Origin: Glebionis coronaria
Taxonomy: Eukaryota; Streptophyta; Magnoliopsida; Asterales; Asteraceae
Assembly (NCBI GenBank): GCA_025667525.1
Contig: CM046875.1
Span: forward strand, 284,908,140 to 284,972,139
Direction of reading: 5' to 3'
DNA: 64,000 nt
Made by a program: the position numbers and the translations under genes. Positions 36,711-48,452 of this stretch are shown here, one piece after another. Position 1 is the first letter of the stretch, and each line of letters begins with the position of its first letter. The notes under the pieces were generated by a model. That model saw nothing but the letters and a program-made list of their open reading frames with translations. It had not been told where the DNA came from and made no database searches.

Positions 36711-37165
36711 CACCTTAAGTTCTTCTTACATTACAAGATCTATGACTAGTTCATAACCATTCATGGTATAATTTCAAGTCTAAATGCAGGATATGGTCAT
36801 CCATCAAGAATTATTTAGATCACTTTTGATAATCAACATCTTATCTTTTAGGGGATTTCTACTCGATTTCCCATCAATTTAGACAATGACATTATGTCAT
36901 GATCAATCAATCCATTCTACTGGTACTATAAACTTTCCAGTTTTATTACCGTTGATAAGATGAGAACTTCTCAAAAGACTAATAATAACTCGTAATCCTT
37001 CACAATTCAAGGATATCTGGAGACATAACTAACATCAAAAGAGTAAGGTCAACGCATAATTTACGCGAGAGAATTTTAAGTCAGATACAAACGAAAACAT
37101 TTAACAAATATGAATATATCCCATGTTTTCATGATCTGAGTACGCATTCGAAAGCTCCTCGGATC
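36711..37165 (-). other. Decayed gypsy-2 interior up to the Athila insertion
   Basis: No readable frame. It ends with GTTAC (37166-37170), duplicated at 46107-46111 by the Athila-1 insertion. Confidence 0.5.
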
Positions 37166-37170
37166 GTTAC

Positions 37171-38902
37171 TGATACAAGGGATTTTGTATGTAAAAAAAG
37201 TTATCATCACAGTCTCTTCGAATTGAAAAATGGTTAACTATGCGACCCAGTCGTTCTTTGGTGGAACAAATAATTGTGTCGTTGTAGTAATTAAAAAGTG
37301 CGAGACTTTAAAGTAAAGAGCAGGAAAAATAAATCTAAGTCTAATTTAAAATAAATGGTGCAATATTAAAAACTTTGAAAAGTAAATTTATTAAATGACT
37401 TGAAATTAAAGCGTGACGAAAACTAAAATTTGACAAAGTATTAAAATGTAAACTTAAAAATTAAACAAAGCAAAATACTAAAAACAAGCCTACCGTCGGA
37501 ATCCCTCATCGGAATACCCAATCGGAATGTGATCGGAATAGTAAACCCACCTGTCGGAATACCCAACAAACACCCTTGTCGGAATGTAATTGGAATATGT
37601 CACGGTCGGAATGACAAACCTTGGGTTGATCGGAATGTTGTCGGAACCCCCAATCGGAATGCTGTCACCAAGTCCCTAATCGGAATAACCAAACAATACC
37701 TTTGATCGGAATGTCAAATCGGAATGAGCCTGAAGTACTCCAATCGGAATATTATCGGAATGCAACCAAAGTGATCTCGTCGGAATATGGGAAACTTAGT
37801 CCATCGGGATGTCCAAAATACTCACCTGTCGAAATGCAAATTGGAATCCCCAATCAGAATGTAGAAACCTTATTCCGACGGATAAATCGGAATCCCCGTC
37901 GGAATGCAAAACCGTTTTCCGATTACTTAGATCAGAATACAGTAGAAATAAGGCAAAATAAGCAAAAGAAATAAGCTATTACTCAAATAAGCACACAACT
38001 AAAAACCTAATCAAAACACGTATAGGAAAAACTAATAAGCTAAGATTTAAAGACTTTTGAAAAACTCTTAAATGAAAAAGATATACGAAAAACAATTTCT
38101 ATATAAAAACAACTTTTATAAAAACTTAAGAAACTTAAAGATAAACACAAATAGCTATAAAATCAATAAGTTAACAAGATCAAAAACATAAAAACATAAC
38201 ACTTAATCAAATAAGCAACACAATAAGCGTATAAACATAAAGATTAAGTAAAACAAGAAAGGAAGAATGAGAGATAAACAATAAAAAGTAAAGATTCAAT
38301 CACATAAAAGTAAACTTACTTGGAAATTAAAGTGCAAGACAAGGTAATTAAATGGCAATTAAGTAAATGACATGAAAGTAAAGGTGGAGAGCTAAGTTGT
38401 CAATTTAGCTAACAAAAATGAAATGAAAACACTAATGATCTATTTATAGGGGAGATTAGGGAGGTGCTTAGGAAGCTTCCTCCCCTCTTTCTTCTTTCCT
38501 TAATTGCATGATTAAGTCCTTGTCTTCTTAATCTTTTGACTTTAAAGACTTTGTCTCGGGATTTCTTTAAACTCGTCTTGTAATTCTTCAATAAATTAGA
38601 CTTGAGTTCTTCGGCTTTTAGTAAACTTCCGTCTTTTGACTTTTTCTTCGATAAATCTTCAGAATTGGTCTTGGACTTTTGTTCTTTTTGCACTCTTGAT
38701 TTCTTGACTTCGTCTTTTGTCTTTTTCTTCGATAAAAGCCCGTGAATGCCCGTGTTTTCTCCCCTTTTCACATTTTCGTCCTAAATCACAACAAAAACAC
38801 AAACCACGCATAATTCCGACATTTACGACATAAAATACACGTTTTGGCTTGGTTATTATTGTAGTTAAGTGGTAAAAAGGATGAGTGTTTACACACCTAT
38901 CA
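37171..38902 (-). mobile_element. Athila-1 3' LTR (1732 bp)
   Basis: TGATACAAG...CACACCTATCA on the + strand, with TSD GTTAC. It is almost identical to 44380-46106. A minus-strand TATA box CCTATAAATAG is at 38440-38450, and a CGGAAT array lies at 37495-37945. A PPT-like GTGTAGGGGATT lies inward on the minus strand. Confidence 0.95.
37495..37945 (-). repeat. CGGAAT motif array in the Athila-1 3' LTR
   Basis: At least 17 perfect CGGAAT copies on the + strand (ATTCCG on the element strand), usually as ATCGGAAT or GTCGGAAT, plus degenerate and inverted copies. Spacing is irregular at 10-40 bp. It sits about 500-950 nt downstream of the TATA box. The same array is present in the other LTR (44703-45140). 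Confidence 0.9.
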
Positions 38903-40915
38903 AATCCCCTACACTTGACCATTGCAATGTCCTCATACAATGCATTAGTTACAAAGCACGTTTACACTTTTCATCACAATCAATCCACCTTGGCCTTTAT
39001 TAAAGAGATAGAAAATTATAAACATTCAAAGTAACGAAATCAAAAACATACCTTCGGGTTTTGGAAATGTCATGAATGATCATCATCCTCAAGTTTTCAC
39101 TTTCTCCAAACCAAGCTTAAAAACGAGATCATTGTTATTATAAATTAGCAAACTAACACGAACTCATGTGGGCCAATTATTTACTTAGACTCTCTTATTC
39201 CTAGGTGTATCTCTTATATTTTATTATTGTCTTGAATGATCACGAGGATGCATTATCGACTTATTTCGATAGTTATTAAGGCTGAAAATAAAGTGGGACG
39301 ATTTAATCAATAGTTAGCTAAAGGACAAAATCTTTTAAAACTGCTTCTCGGGACCTCATAAAGTTCATATCTTGGCATAACTCGCTTCGCGATTTGAGAC
39401 CTTTCTCGGACCGATATTTGGCAGCGACTTCATACTTCAAATCTTGAGAGACGTTCATGAAATAATGGTCTTCTCACTTGAAATTTTGAGAGATTCTTCA
39501 TACTTGGACCACAACTTCTTCATTTTTCTCCAATCTTTATTTTGTGATTTTGATATACAACGATCCGCCTCCTTTTTGGACTTGGATCTATTTATCCTCA
39601 TACCTTGTTAGGGCCTTTTTGGATAGACTTCTCCATGATATTTACGGGAGTATTTGCTTTTCGTCGTGTGTCTCGATCCTTCATATTGATTTTCGATAAA
39701 TGATTCTTCACATCACTTTGGATCTTTAGCAACAAAATGTAGCCCTCATGCCTTGTTAGGGCCTTTTTGGACTCGCCAATCTTCGCATCCCGCTTCAACA
39801 AGTTATGCTTTGGATATGAACTCTAATCCATACCGAGCAACTTTTAAACGATCTTGGGCTAGAAGCTAAGTAACTTTTCAAATCGTACAACCTTATTTAT
39901 TGCAGATAAATTTATTAGCAGGCGATGGGAGAATAGGCTTATAATTAACTCACATAAATTCACGAAAGAATACCAAACTTAGAATAGACTCTATCATCTC
40001 TCGTTCTCCACAGTTTAAAATCTCAAGGAATGAGACTCGTGGATGCTTAGCCTATTAAATCAAAGTTTTGGGTTTTCGAGTCATCTATAGGATCTTGCAA
40101 ACTCTTAGACTCTTTCAAGTTTAGAAATCGCATTTTAAAGTTCCCTTGATAAACGACTCTCTAGGATCAATTATAGGAACTTGCGAGAAGTTCTTGTTCT
40201 TAACCTGTGAGGGTTAAGACTTTCGCGTTTTATAGCTCCCTATATAAAAGCCTAGCAAAACTTGACTTAAACAGGTTAAGGATACTAGCTAGAGTAAACT
40301 TAGATAAGTAAACTCGGGTTGAGTCAAAAGATTCACAACGTTTAAATATTAAAACCACTTTATTAAAAATTTATTCTGGTAAAGAAAGAAAATAACTATA
40401 CATAGGGTAAAACTAATAGGCCAAAATAGATCAAAAATTTTGAAAAACGTCAAAAAATTGATTTTCTGGTTAAAATGAGGACAAATACAAGAAAAAGGCC
40501 ACTTAACTTCGATAGAAGTCCCCCTACACTTAGTATAAACATTGTCCTCAATGTTTAAGCATGTGGGAGTAAACTCCCATACACTTAGGACATTGTGCAC
40601 GTTGTTTAAATCTCGCTAAGGAAAAGACAAGTAACGAGATTCCTATTTTAATATTGGAAAATATAAAATAGTGAATCGAAAAGAGTTTAGGATAGAACCG
40701 GGAAGATGGAAACACGGAATCACGGGTCGTCAAAAATCATCAAGAGTGGATCATTGAGCGTTCGAATCCCTGAATATTAGAAGAGAGGAAATAGCAAACA
40801 CCAACGGGTCTCCCCTACACTTAGGATATAGATAGCTAAATGATAGATACATGAATTGCCTCCCAAGAAGCGCTTGATTTTTGATTACCGAGTCGTGAGC
40901 CTGACTCGACCTTGA
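38903..40915 (-). other. Athila-1 non-coding interior replacing RT and integrase
   Basis: Two kilobases between the protease ORF and the 3' LTR. No RT, RNase H or integrase motif is visible on either strand. The element strand has four copies of a CTAAGTGTAGGGG-like purine tract (at 38903, 40521, 40576 and 40812) and a repeated phrase TTGTTAGGGCCTTTTTGGA (+, near 39605 and 39747). Non-autonomous layout. Confidence 0.75.
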
Positions 40916-43393
40916 TTAGCATAGGAAGAAGCATGAAACATATCCACCGGGATCAAAGACATAGTTTTCGTCCATCAAATAGCACAAGCTTAAGGCGAAC
41001 AAGGCAAGCCAAAGAAGAATAGGCAAGGTTCCCTTAAGCAAAGATGGAGCACGGTGGGAGCAAGGGTGAAGTGGTGCAAGCATATCATCATAAGTTCCAA
41101 AGATTTTTCCTTTTATTTCATCAGATGGATACTGAGATGGCTGAAGAATATCGATACCGGGGTCGAACACCTTTTCCTTTAGGGGAAAATAGCACTCAGG
41201 CTCAGCAGAAGTTGAAGAACATCCGCGAAGAAGATGCACAACCTCGTCCTCAGAAGGTGGACAAAGAGGTGTTAAATCATACGTGTTGCGGATGTTGGTG
41301 TCGTCCGGTTGCTTCTCCTTTGAAAGAATTTTCTTCAAATCCGAAGTAGGATCAAGACGATAATCATCAAAGTCCAAAGGAGGAGCATCACTCTCATGAG
41401 GGAAGTAAGTATTGAGAAAAGTAGAGAAGTCTTCCTCAAATGAGTAGTCATCCAAAGTAGGATTAAGCATGGATGGCGGAGGATCTTCATCATGAGAAGA
41501 ATCACTCGAGAGAGTATCGGCCTCATAAAAATCATCATAAGTGGGCATGTCGGGATACTCGGAGGTAAAATCATCATAATCATCCCCATCGGAGCTAGAA
41601 TCATCATCATAAGCATCATAGATTGGTGGAGAATCATATATGGGTGAAGGTTCCAAGTTGGAGAGAGAATCATCCACATCATCTTGAAATAGTGGATTAT
41701 CATTGCGAGACTCGAATAGAGGATTGTTGTAGATGACAAAATCATCGAGCACATTAATCATATTCGTTGATTCTCTTCCATAGGGTTTGCTTATAAGCTT
41801 CTCCATTTTGAACACTTGTTGTTCATTCCCGACCCTCAAAATTAGCTCACCTTCGGCAACATCAACTAAAGCTCTTCCGATTCTCAAGAATGGCCGACCA
41901 AGTATTAAAGGAATACGAGGGTCCATGTCATAATCAACAACAACAAAGTCGACCGGAAAGGTGAAGGTGCCAACTTTAATGAACACATCTTCGGCAATAC
42001 CAACGGGGTAAGCTAGAGTGCGATTTGCAAGCTCAAGAGTCATCTTTGTTGGAGTAAGGTCGGGTAATGATAGTGCTGTCCAAACACTTAAAGGCATCAG
42101 ATTTATACTGGCCCCGAGATCAGCTAGGGCAGTAAATTCTTCGGTTTTGTTAAAAATGCAAGGCAACACAAAACGACCGGGATCTCCAAGTTTTTCCGGA
42201 ATTTCTTTAAGAATAACTGCAGAACAGTTTTCATTTAAGCGTGTGTTGGCGAGCTCGATCAGCTTCTCCTTCTTGTTAAGCAATTCCTTGAATGCTTTGA
42301 CAAATTTCGGCATGTGGACAAGTGCTTCAACAAGGCTAATGTTGAAATTCATTTGAGAGATCATCTTCAAATAATTCGACACTTGAGTGTCATCCTTAGT
42401 GAGCAAGTTAGGCTTGTCCAAGCGAGAAGGATATGGGATGTTGGGTTTATAGGTGGAAGGTGTAGGTTTAGCAGGTAAAGGTTGAGATGTTGAAGGGTGA
42501 GATGTTGAAGGGTTCTTCTTGGGTACTTCGTCACGACGAGGAGGAGACGGTAATGGTGTACTAATGCTAGGTGTGGTAGTAGTAGGGATAAATGGTGGTG
42601 GAGGAGGTGTAGATGACGGGGGCGGGATAGGTGGTCCTACTGTGGTTACTCCACTACGGGTAGTAATAGCACTCACATTCGCTCGTGGATTTGTGACGGT
42701 GTTTGAAGGTAGAGAACTCGAAGTAGAAGGTTGAGTTGTGGGCAGGAAACTAGCCATCATATTCTTCAAATCATTCGTTTGATTGCTAAAGGAGGATTGT
42801 ATATTATCTCGAAGCTCGGATCTAATGTCATTCCCCTGCTTGGTGATATCCCCTTTCAAATTGATAATTTGGCTTTGTAGATTCTTGATATGATCACCTT
42901 GGGTTCTCATTAATGCTTCAACATCTTGATTGATGGGTCGGGTTTGTTGTGCGGGTGGGTGATAAGGATTAGAAGCTCTAGGTGAGATTTGGTTGCTTCT
43001 ATTGTAATTGTTGTTGGGGTTTTGGTTTTGAGGAGAAAAACCGGGTGAAAGGTAGTTGTTGGACCGGTAACTTAGCAAATTTCGATCCCCTTGAGGTCGG
43101 GCTTGGTAATTTTCTGGTGAATAATTACCATAAGCCGCATGCACGTTTTCCAGATTTCCTTGAGTAGAAGGACAATCAGTGTATGAGTGTGGACCGCCGC
43201 ATGTCTCACAAGGATTAGCTACCGCTTTAACTTGTTGTGTGTTTGTAGCGAGAAGCAAGATATTTTTGTTCATTTCGGCCATCATGCGGGTGAATTCGGT
43301 CATGTCGGGGTTTGCTGAAGTAGAGGAAACATTGAATCTCGGGTTGTTCCTTGAAGAAGCGGAGGAATCCCAGTTTTTATGATGAGTAGTCAT
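40916..43393 (-). CDS. Athila-1 Gag C-terminus plus aspartic protease ORF (825 codons)
   Basis: Long open frame. Residues 62-74 form a knuckle CETCGGPHSYTDC (CX2CX3HX4C), and residues 215-320 are Ser/Thr/Pro-rich. The retropepsin domain spans about 405-525 with ALADLGASINLMP (D-L-G in place of D-S/T-G, usual in Athila/Tat proteases) and PLILGRPFL. After 550 comes an acidic, Asp/Ser-rich stretch instead of RT. Near 790-806 there is a hydrophobic run (LPILLWLALFALSLCYL) that could span a membrane. The first Met is not a natural start: the frame upstream (43394-43430) continues the Gag reading, so this is the distal part of one Gag-Pro polyprotein. It would need RT and integrase in trans. Confidence 0.85.
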   Translation of the reverse strand: MTTHHKNWDSSASSRNNPRFNVSSTSANPDMTEFTRMMAEMNKNILLLATNTQQVKAVANPCETCGGPHSYTDCPSTQGNLENVHAAYGNYSPENYQARPQGDRNLLSYRSNNYLSPGFSPQNQNPNNNYNRSNQISPRASNPYHPPAQQTRPINQDVEALMRTQGDHIKNLQSQIINLKGDITKQGNDIRSELRDNIQSSFSNQTNDLKNMMASFLPTTQPSTSSSLPSNTVTNPRANVSAITTRSGVTTVGPPIPPPSSTPPPPPFIPTTTTPSISTPLPSPPRRDEVPKKNPSTSHPSTSQPLPAKPTPSTYKPNIPYPSRLDKPNLLTKDDTQVSNYLKMISQMNFNISLVEALVHMPKFVKAFKELLNKKEKLIELANTRLNENCSAVILKEIPEKLGDPGRFVLPCIFNKTEEFTALADLGASINLMPLSVWTALSLPDLTPTKMTLELANRTLAYPVGIAEDVFIKVGTFTFPVDFVVVDYDMDPRIPLILGRPFLRIGRALVDVAEGELILRVGNEQQVFKMEKLISKPYGRESTNMINVLDDFVIYNNPLFESRNDNPLFQDDVDDSLSNLEPSPIYDSPPIYDAYDDDSSSDGDDYDDFTSEYPDMPTYDDFYEADTLSSDSSHDEDPPPSMLNPTLDDYSFEEDFSTFLNTYFPHESDAPPLDFDDYRLDPTSDLKKILSKEKQPDDTNIRNTYDLTPLCPPSEDEVVHLLRGCSSTSAEPECYFPLKEKVFDPGIDILQPSQYPSDEIKGKIFGTYDDMLAPLHPCSHRAPSLLKGTLPILLWLALFALSLCYLMDENYVFDPGGYVSCFFLC

Positions 43394-43409
43394 GTTCTCA
43401 ATAAGCTCT

Positions 43410-44126
43410 CTACACTCCTCGGGTCTCCTTTTTCATAAATGTGCCACCGGCGGATGCATTAATCGTATCACTATCTCGAAAAGTTAAACCGTTGTAGAAA
43501 GTATCAATTAAGGTCACAGGGAGCATGTTGTGGTTTGGACAACGATCGATCAAAACATTATATCTTTCCCAAGCATCAAAAAGAGATTCATCGGGTTCTT
43601 GCATGAAACCGCTGATTTGATTTCGAAGGCTCGTGACCATGGATGGTGGAAAGTAGCGCGACAAAAAGCGTTGAGTCATGTCATCCCAAGTATGAATAGA
43701 ATTCTTCGGGAGATGATCAAACCATTTCTCGGCGTGGTGTGATAAGGTATGTGGGAAGAGTTGTAGGCGAAGGACATCCATTGTGGCATCGGGCAACTTC
43801 ATGCTTTGAGTGATTGTAATGAATTTGTCGAGGTGTTTGTTGGCATCATCATCAGGCATTCCTCGAAAAGGATTAGTTTGCACTTGCTGAATCATGTGGT
43901 GCTTCAACGAAAACATCGGAGCTGTGATTTGCATCGGCGCAATCGGTCCTCCTCGTCCAAACATTGTTGGTTGACAAAGCTCCTCCATTGTCCGAAGATC
44001 GGGCTGTGGAAGAACATTGTTGTTGTTATTATTGAGGTGCGGTGGATTATTGTTGTTGTTCACACCTGCCATATCTAAATCTTCACGAGTCTTGGGCTCT
44101 TGATAAGTAGAAGATCTAGTACGCAT
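43410..44126 (-). CDS. Athila-1 Gag N-terminal part (238 codons)
   Basis: The best start is 44126 (MRTRSSTYQEP), which matches the gag start of Athila-2 at 63885; the frame is open back to 44180 only by chance. An Asn-rich segment is followed by the Retrotrans_gag domain (about residues 85-215: MFSLKHHMIQQV, RLQLFPHTLSHHAEKWFDHL, WDDMTQRFLSRYFPP, ESLFDAWERYN, LIDTFYNGL). The frame ends early after ASAGGTFMKK because of a one-base shift in the AAAAAGG run near 43430. Beyond it the other frame reads RPEECRELIENM and joins the 825-codon ORF. This is probably a single indel. Confidence 0.85.
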   Translation of the reverse strand: MRTRSSTYQEPKTREDLDMAGVNNNNNPPHLNNNNNNVLPQPDLRTMEELCQPTMFGRGGPIAPMQITAPMFSLKHHMIQQVQTNPFRGMPDDDANKHLDKFITITQSMKLPDATMDVLRLQLFPHTLSHHAEKWFDHLPKNSIHTWDDMTQRFLSRYFPPSMVTSLRNQISGFMQEPDESLFDAWERYNVLIDRCPNHNMLPVTLIDTFYNGLTFRDSDTINASAGGTFMKKETRGV

Positions 44127-44379
44127 ACACCTACAAAGGCAAAAGAAAAGATACCAAACACAAAGAGAATATATATACACTATAAAGAAAAATAAAATCT
44201 TTTTGGATTTTTGAAAAATTTTAATTTTTATGGGTTTTTTAACAATTTTTAATTTTTATGGTTTTTTGAAATTTTTAAACAAGAAAATAACGCTCACGAA
44301 GGAACGGATCGCAAAAAGCAACGCGTCTCTCACATAAAACCGTTAATCTTTACGAAAAAGAGCCGGCAACGGCGCCATT
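44127..44379 (-). other. Athila-1 leader with tRNA-Asp primer-binding site
   Basis: On the minus strand TGGCGCCGTTGCCGG (44377-44363) lies 2 nt after the LTR end. It complements the 3' end of tRNA-Asp as in Athila-type elements. The leader ends TTTGCCTTTGTAG|GTGTATGCG immediately before the gag ATG, a splice-acceptor-like sequence. Confidence 0.85.
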
Positions 44380-46106
44380 TGATACAAGAGATTTTGTATG
44401 TAAAAAGTTATCGTCACAGTCTCTTCGAATTGAAAAATGGTTAACTATGCGACTCAGTCGTTCTTTGGTGGAACAAATAATTGTGTCGTTGTAGTAATTA
44501 AAAAGTGCAAGACTTTAAAGTAAAGAACAGGAAAAATAAATCTAAGTCTAATTTAAAATAAATGGTGCAATATTAAAAACTTTGAAAAGTAAATTGATTA
44601 AATGACTTGAAATTAAAGCGTGACGAAAATTAAAATTTGACAAAGTATTAAAATGTAAACTTAAAAATTAAACAAAGCAAAATACTAAAAACAAGCCTAC
44701 CGTCGGAATCCCTCATCGGAATACCCAATCGGAATGTGATCGGAATAGTAAACCCACCTGTCAGAATACCCAACAAACACCCTTGTCGAAATGTAATCGG
44801 AATATGTCACGGCCGGAATGACAAACCTTGGGTTGATCGGAATGTTGTCGGAACCCCCAATCGGAATGCTGTCACCAAGTCCCTAATCGGAATAACCGAA
44901 CAATACCTTTGATCGGAATGTCAGATCGGAATGAGCCTGAAGTACTCCAATCGGAATCTTATCGGAATGCAACCAAAGGGATCTCGTCGAATATGGGAAA
45001 CTTAGTCCATCGGAATGTCCAAAATACTCACCTGTCGGAATGCAAATTGGAATCCCCAATCGGAATGTAGAAACCTTATTCCGACGGATAAATCGGAATC
45101 GCCGTCGGAATTCAAAACCCTTTTCCGATTACTTAGATCGGAATACAGTAGAAATAAGGCAAAATAAGCAAAAGAAATAAGCTATTACTCAAATAAGCAC
45201 ACAACTAAAAACCTAATCAAAACACGTATAGGAAAAACTAATAAGCTAAGATTTAAAGACTTTTGAAAAACTCTTAAATGAAAAAGATATACGAAAAAAA
45301 ATTTCTATATAAAAACAACTTTTATAAAAACTTAAGAAACTTAAAGATAAACACAAATAGCTATAAAATCAATAAGCTAACAAGATCAAAAACATAAAAA
45401 CATAACACTTAATCAAATAAGCAACACAATAAGCGTATAAACATAAAGATTAAGTAAAACAAGAAAGGAAGAATGAGAGATAAACAATAAAAAGTAAAGA
45501 TTCAATCACATAAAAGTAAACTTACTTGGAAATTAAATTGCAAGACAAGGTAATTAAATGACAATTAAGTAAATGACATGAAAGTAAAGGTGGAGAGCTA
45601 AGTTGTCAATTTCGCTAACAAAAATGAAATGAAAACACTAATGATCTATTTATAGGGGAGATTAGGGAGGTGCTTAGGAAGCTTCCTCCCCTCTTTCTTC
45701 TTTCCTTAATTGCATGATTAAGTCCTTGTCTTCTTAATATTTTGACTTTAACGACTTTGTCTCGGGATTTCTTTAAACTCGTCTGTAATTCTTCAATAAA
45801 TTAGACTTGAGTTCTTCGGCTTTTAGTAAACTTCCGTCTTTTGACTTTTTCTTCGATAAATCTTCAGAATTGGTCTTGGACTTCCGTTCTTTTTGCACTC
45901 TTGATTTCTTGACTTCGTCTTTTGTCTTTTTCTTCGATAAAAGCCCGTGAATGCCCGTGTTTTCTCCCCTTTTCACATTTTCGTCCTAAATCACAACAAA
46001 AACATAAACCACGCATAATTTCGACATTTACGACATAAAATACACGTTTTGGCTTGGTTATTATTGTAGTTAAGTGGTAAAAAGGATGGGTGTTACACAC
46101 CTATCA
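44380..46106 (-). mobile_element. Athila-1 5' LTR (1727 bp)
   Basis: Partner of 37171-38902, with only scattered differences (for example single-base indels near 44995 and 45785). Flanked by GTTAC at 46107-46111. The high LTR identity suggests the youngest retrotransposon insertion here. Confidence 0.95.
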
Positions 46107-46111
46107 GTTAC

Positions 46112-48003
46112 CCATGTCATTCAAATGAAATCTAATCAAAGAAATGATAGGAACGTCAATACACCTAGTCGGGTATCAACACTCGGTAATTAGATACTTT
46201 TCCAAAGAATCTTATCATGAGAGAATTGGACAAGAAAGGGGAGGTCAATTGTCAAATAAGACAATTTCCACAGATGATTAAATTCGATTCAGAAGAATAA
46301 ATAGTACGGGCACATATGTAGGTGTCCCTAACACTATGTCCCTACTTTGCACTTCTTGCAGATCTCATAAAATTTAATCTTTCACAACTTCAAAGAAAAT
46401 GTAGCGTTTATTAACAATTTCATGGTGACTACTAATCAGCCTTGCATGGTCCCTTCCAAATTGTATGTAGGCGGGCAACTATATACAATTTTAAGATTAA
46501 CGATGCAATACTCAGTTCGTCAAAACTTTGTCATCATGTTTAAAATAAAAATATTTTCATGCTTACTTCTTGAATAAGAATCAAAATGAATTTACAGAGA
46601 TGTTTTTTGTTATGAAAACAATTAAGTTTTCCAAGGTGTTTTATAAACAACTTTATTTTGATAACGATTATTTATAAGTCTCACTTTAAATAGTCCTTAC
46701 GGTGAGGAAAATTCAATTTTTCTCAAGGGATGCTATTGTATCTTTATAAAACAATGAGTGATCTACAAAAGAGTGATGAAAAGCTGTTCACCAAGAACTA
46801 GCTACAATCTAATAGGAAATGAGCTTAGCCAATTAATTATGAGGTTCATGACCTTGATGGCACTCAAAAAGAATAATCCACAACGTAACTCAAATCGAGA
46901 TGAGTACTTGTTCAATGGTTGCATCACTAATGCGAACATTAGGAAAAAGCAAGAAAAGATAGATAACATCGATACATGTAAAATTTAGCAATCAAAGGTA
47001 GTCTTTTCATTAATCACAAACAAGTCAAAATTGTACCGTAACACATTACGTGTTACTATGTCATACAATTCCAAGAACTCATCCTACCAACTGATATCTC
47101 AGTTATTTAGGGATTTTTAAAAGACACCACAATGAATACAAATCTATAAGAGTCATTAGGTGTTCCACATGTCCCGAAAGATCCATCGGTCCCAATTCAG
47201 AAGAATATTTCTTCAATTTATATCTTGGACACTGGACATCCTTGTTAGTGGACAATGGCCTAGGAACAACCCTTAACACGAACCAACAACCATTTAAAAC
47301 CTTATAACTCAATCACATGACTTAACGACTTCCTCTTAACAATCTCATATTCCATACAAGTTAAATTTTACTTTATTCAAGTTTCAATCAATCTTATACT
47401 TAATGCAATATCCTACCTCATTCTCCAATACTTTCAACTTATTCTTAGACCTTAATAGGGCAATAAAAGCTCGATATGAACAACACTTAAATTCCAATCC
47501 TATAGCTCTTACAACAATAGTTATCAAATGAGTCACTAGTATGAAATGACTCACACATTCAATTAGACTTCTCGGAAAGGTACTAGTGGCATGAGGCTTT
47601 TGGGTAATGGTTCCAATGACAGCCTCAAGTGCAACATTCACCCTTTCGATTTCAATTTAAGAATTAGGTGACAACAAATAAGATGACACCTTTCCAGGTG
47701 GTAGGGTTTTGTCAAGCTCCACTCTATAAGGAAAGATCGTCATAGCATCGATATCAGATTTAATCTCGCTAATTCTGCTTTAATATCACAACAAACTAAT
47801 ATCAACATTTCTACGAATATCAACCATTTTGTTGGGATCATAAATATCCACAACTTGGTTTAGATCTGGAATAGCTAGAATTCCTACGGGAATAGCTTCG
47901 ATTGATTTGCTAGGGGATTTATGGTTCCTTGTGACAATCTACGTAGTATAAATATCTCATATAGGTATTAAAATAATCATAAAACAATCAAGTAATCAAA
48001 TTA

Positions 48004-48006
<3 letters not shown>
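46112..48006 (-). pseudogene. Gypsy-2 gag/leader region, decayed
   Basis: Minus-strand scraps at 47641-47384 and 47312-47103 are open but unrecognised. The nucleotide sequence around 47060-47200 and 47780-47880 aligns by eye with gypsy-1 22880-23050 and 23600-23660 (for example TTGGGATCA...ATATCCACAACTT). It should correspond to gag and the leader. Confidence 0.5.

Positions 48007-48086
<80 letters not shown>
48007..48086. repeat. (TA)n microsatellite, about 40 units
   Basis: An uninterrupted TA run. TA-rich sequence resumes at 54324-54370 beyond the Helitron, so the Helitron split a longer TA tract. Confidence 0.95.
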
Positions 48087-48087
<1 letters not shown>

Positions 48088-48452
48088 TAGTGGCAAAACC
48101 CGTCCGATGGACGGGTATGACTTTTGATTATCGTTTAACTTTTTTTATTTGGCAAATGGTTCTTTGTAAATTTACTTTTTGGTGCAGTTGTGTTTTGATG
48201 CATTATCAATCGGCATGGCTTGGCTAAGCTCACTCGATGGGAAGACGTGACTTATAATTATCGTTTACATTTTTTAGCTAAATATCTGTGTAAACAAATT
48301 GCATATTTTACAAAAAAAATTTATAAGCATAACAGTAATATTTGTCAAAATGTTTGTATTTATTATATTAGTAATAGTATTAATAGTATTTATATAAACT
48401 TTATATTACTAATAGTATTTGTATTTGTATTAACTTTATAAGTAGTGGTGAC

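Noticed and set aside
37495..37945. CRISPR-like array of short repeats
   Set aside because: Repeats are 6-8 bp and irregularly spaced within a eukaryotic LTR; no cas genes and no uniform spacers.
38409..38940. Lys-rich minus ORFs in the Athila-1 LTR (also 45773-46100)
   Set aside because: They lie in the LTR around the TATA box, are Lys-rich by composition, and the copies in the two LTRs differ by frameshift.
41044..44078. Several + strand ORFs of 60-112 codons opposite the Athila gag/protease
   Set aside because: They are antisense shadows of an identified coding frame and carry no recognisable motif.
44127..44180. Upstream Met of the Athila-1 gag ORF
   Set aside because: The 18 extra residues come from the leader before the acceptor-like AG; Athila-2 supports the start at 44126.
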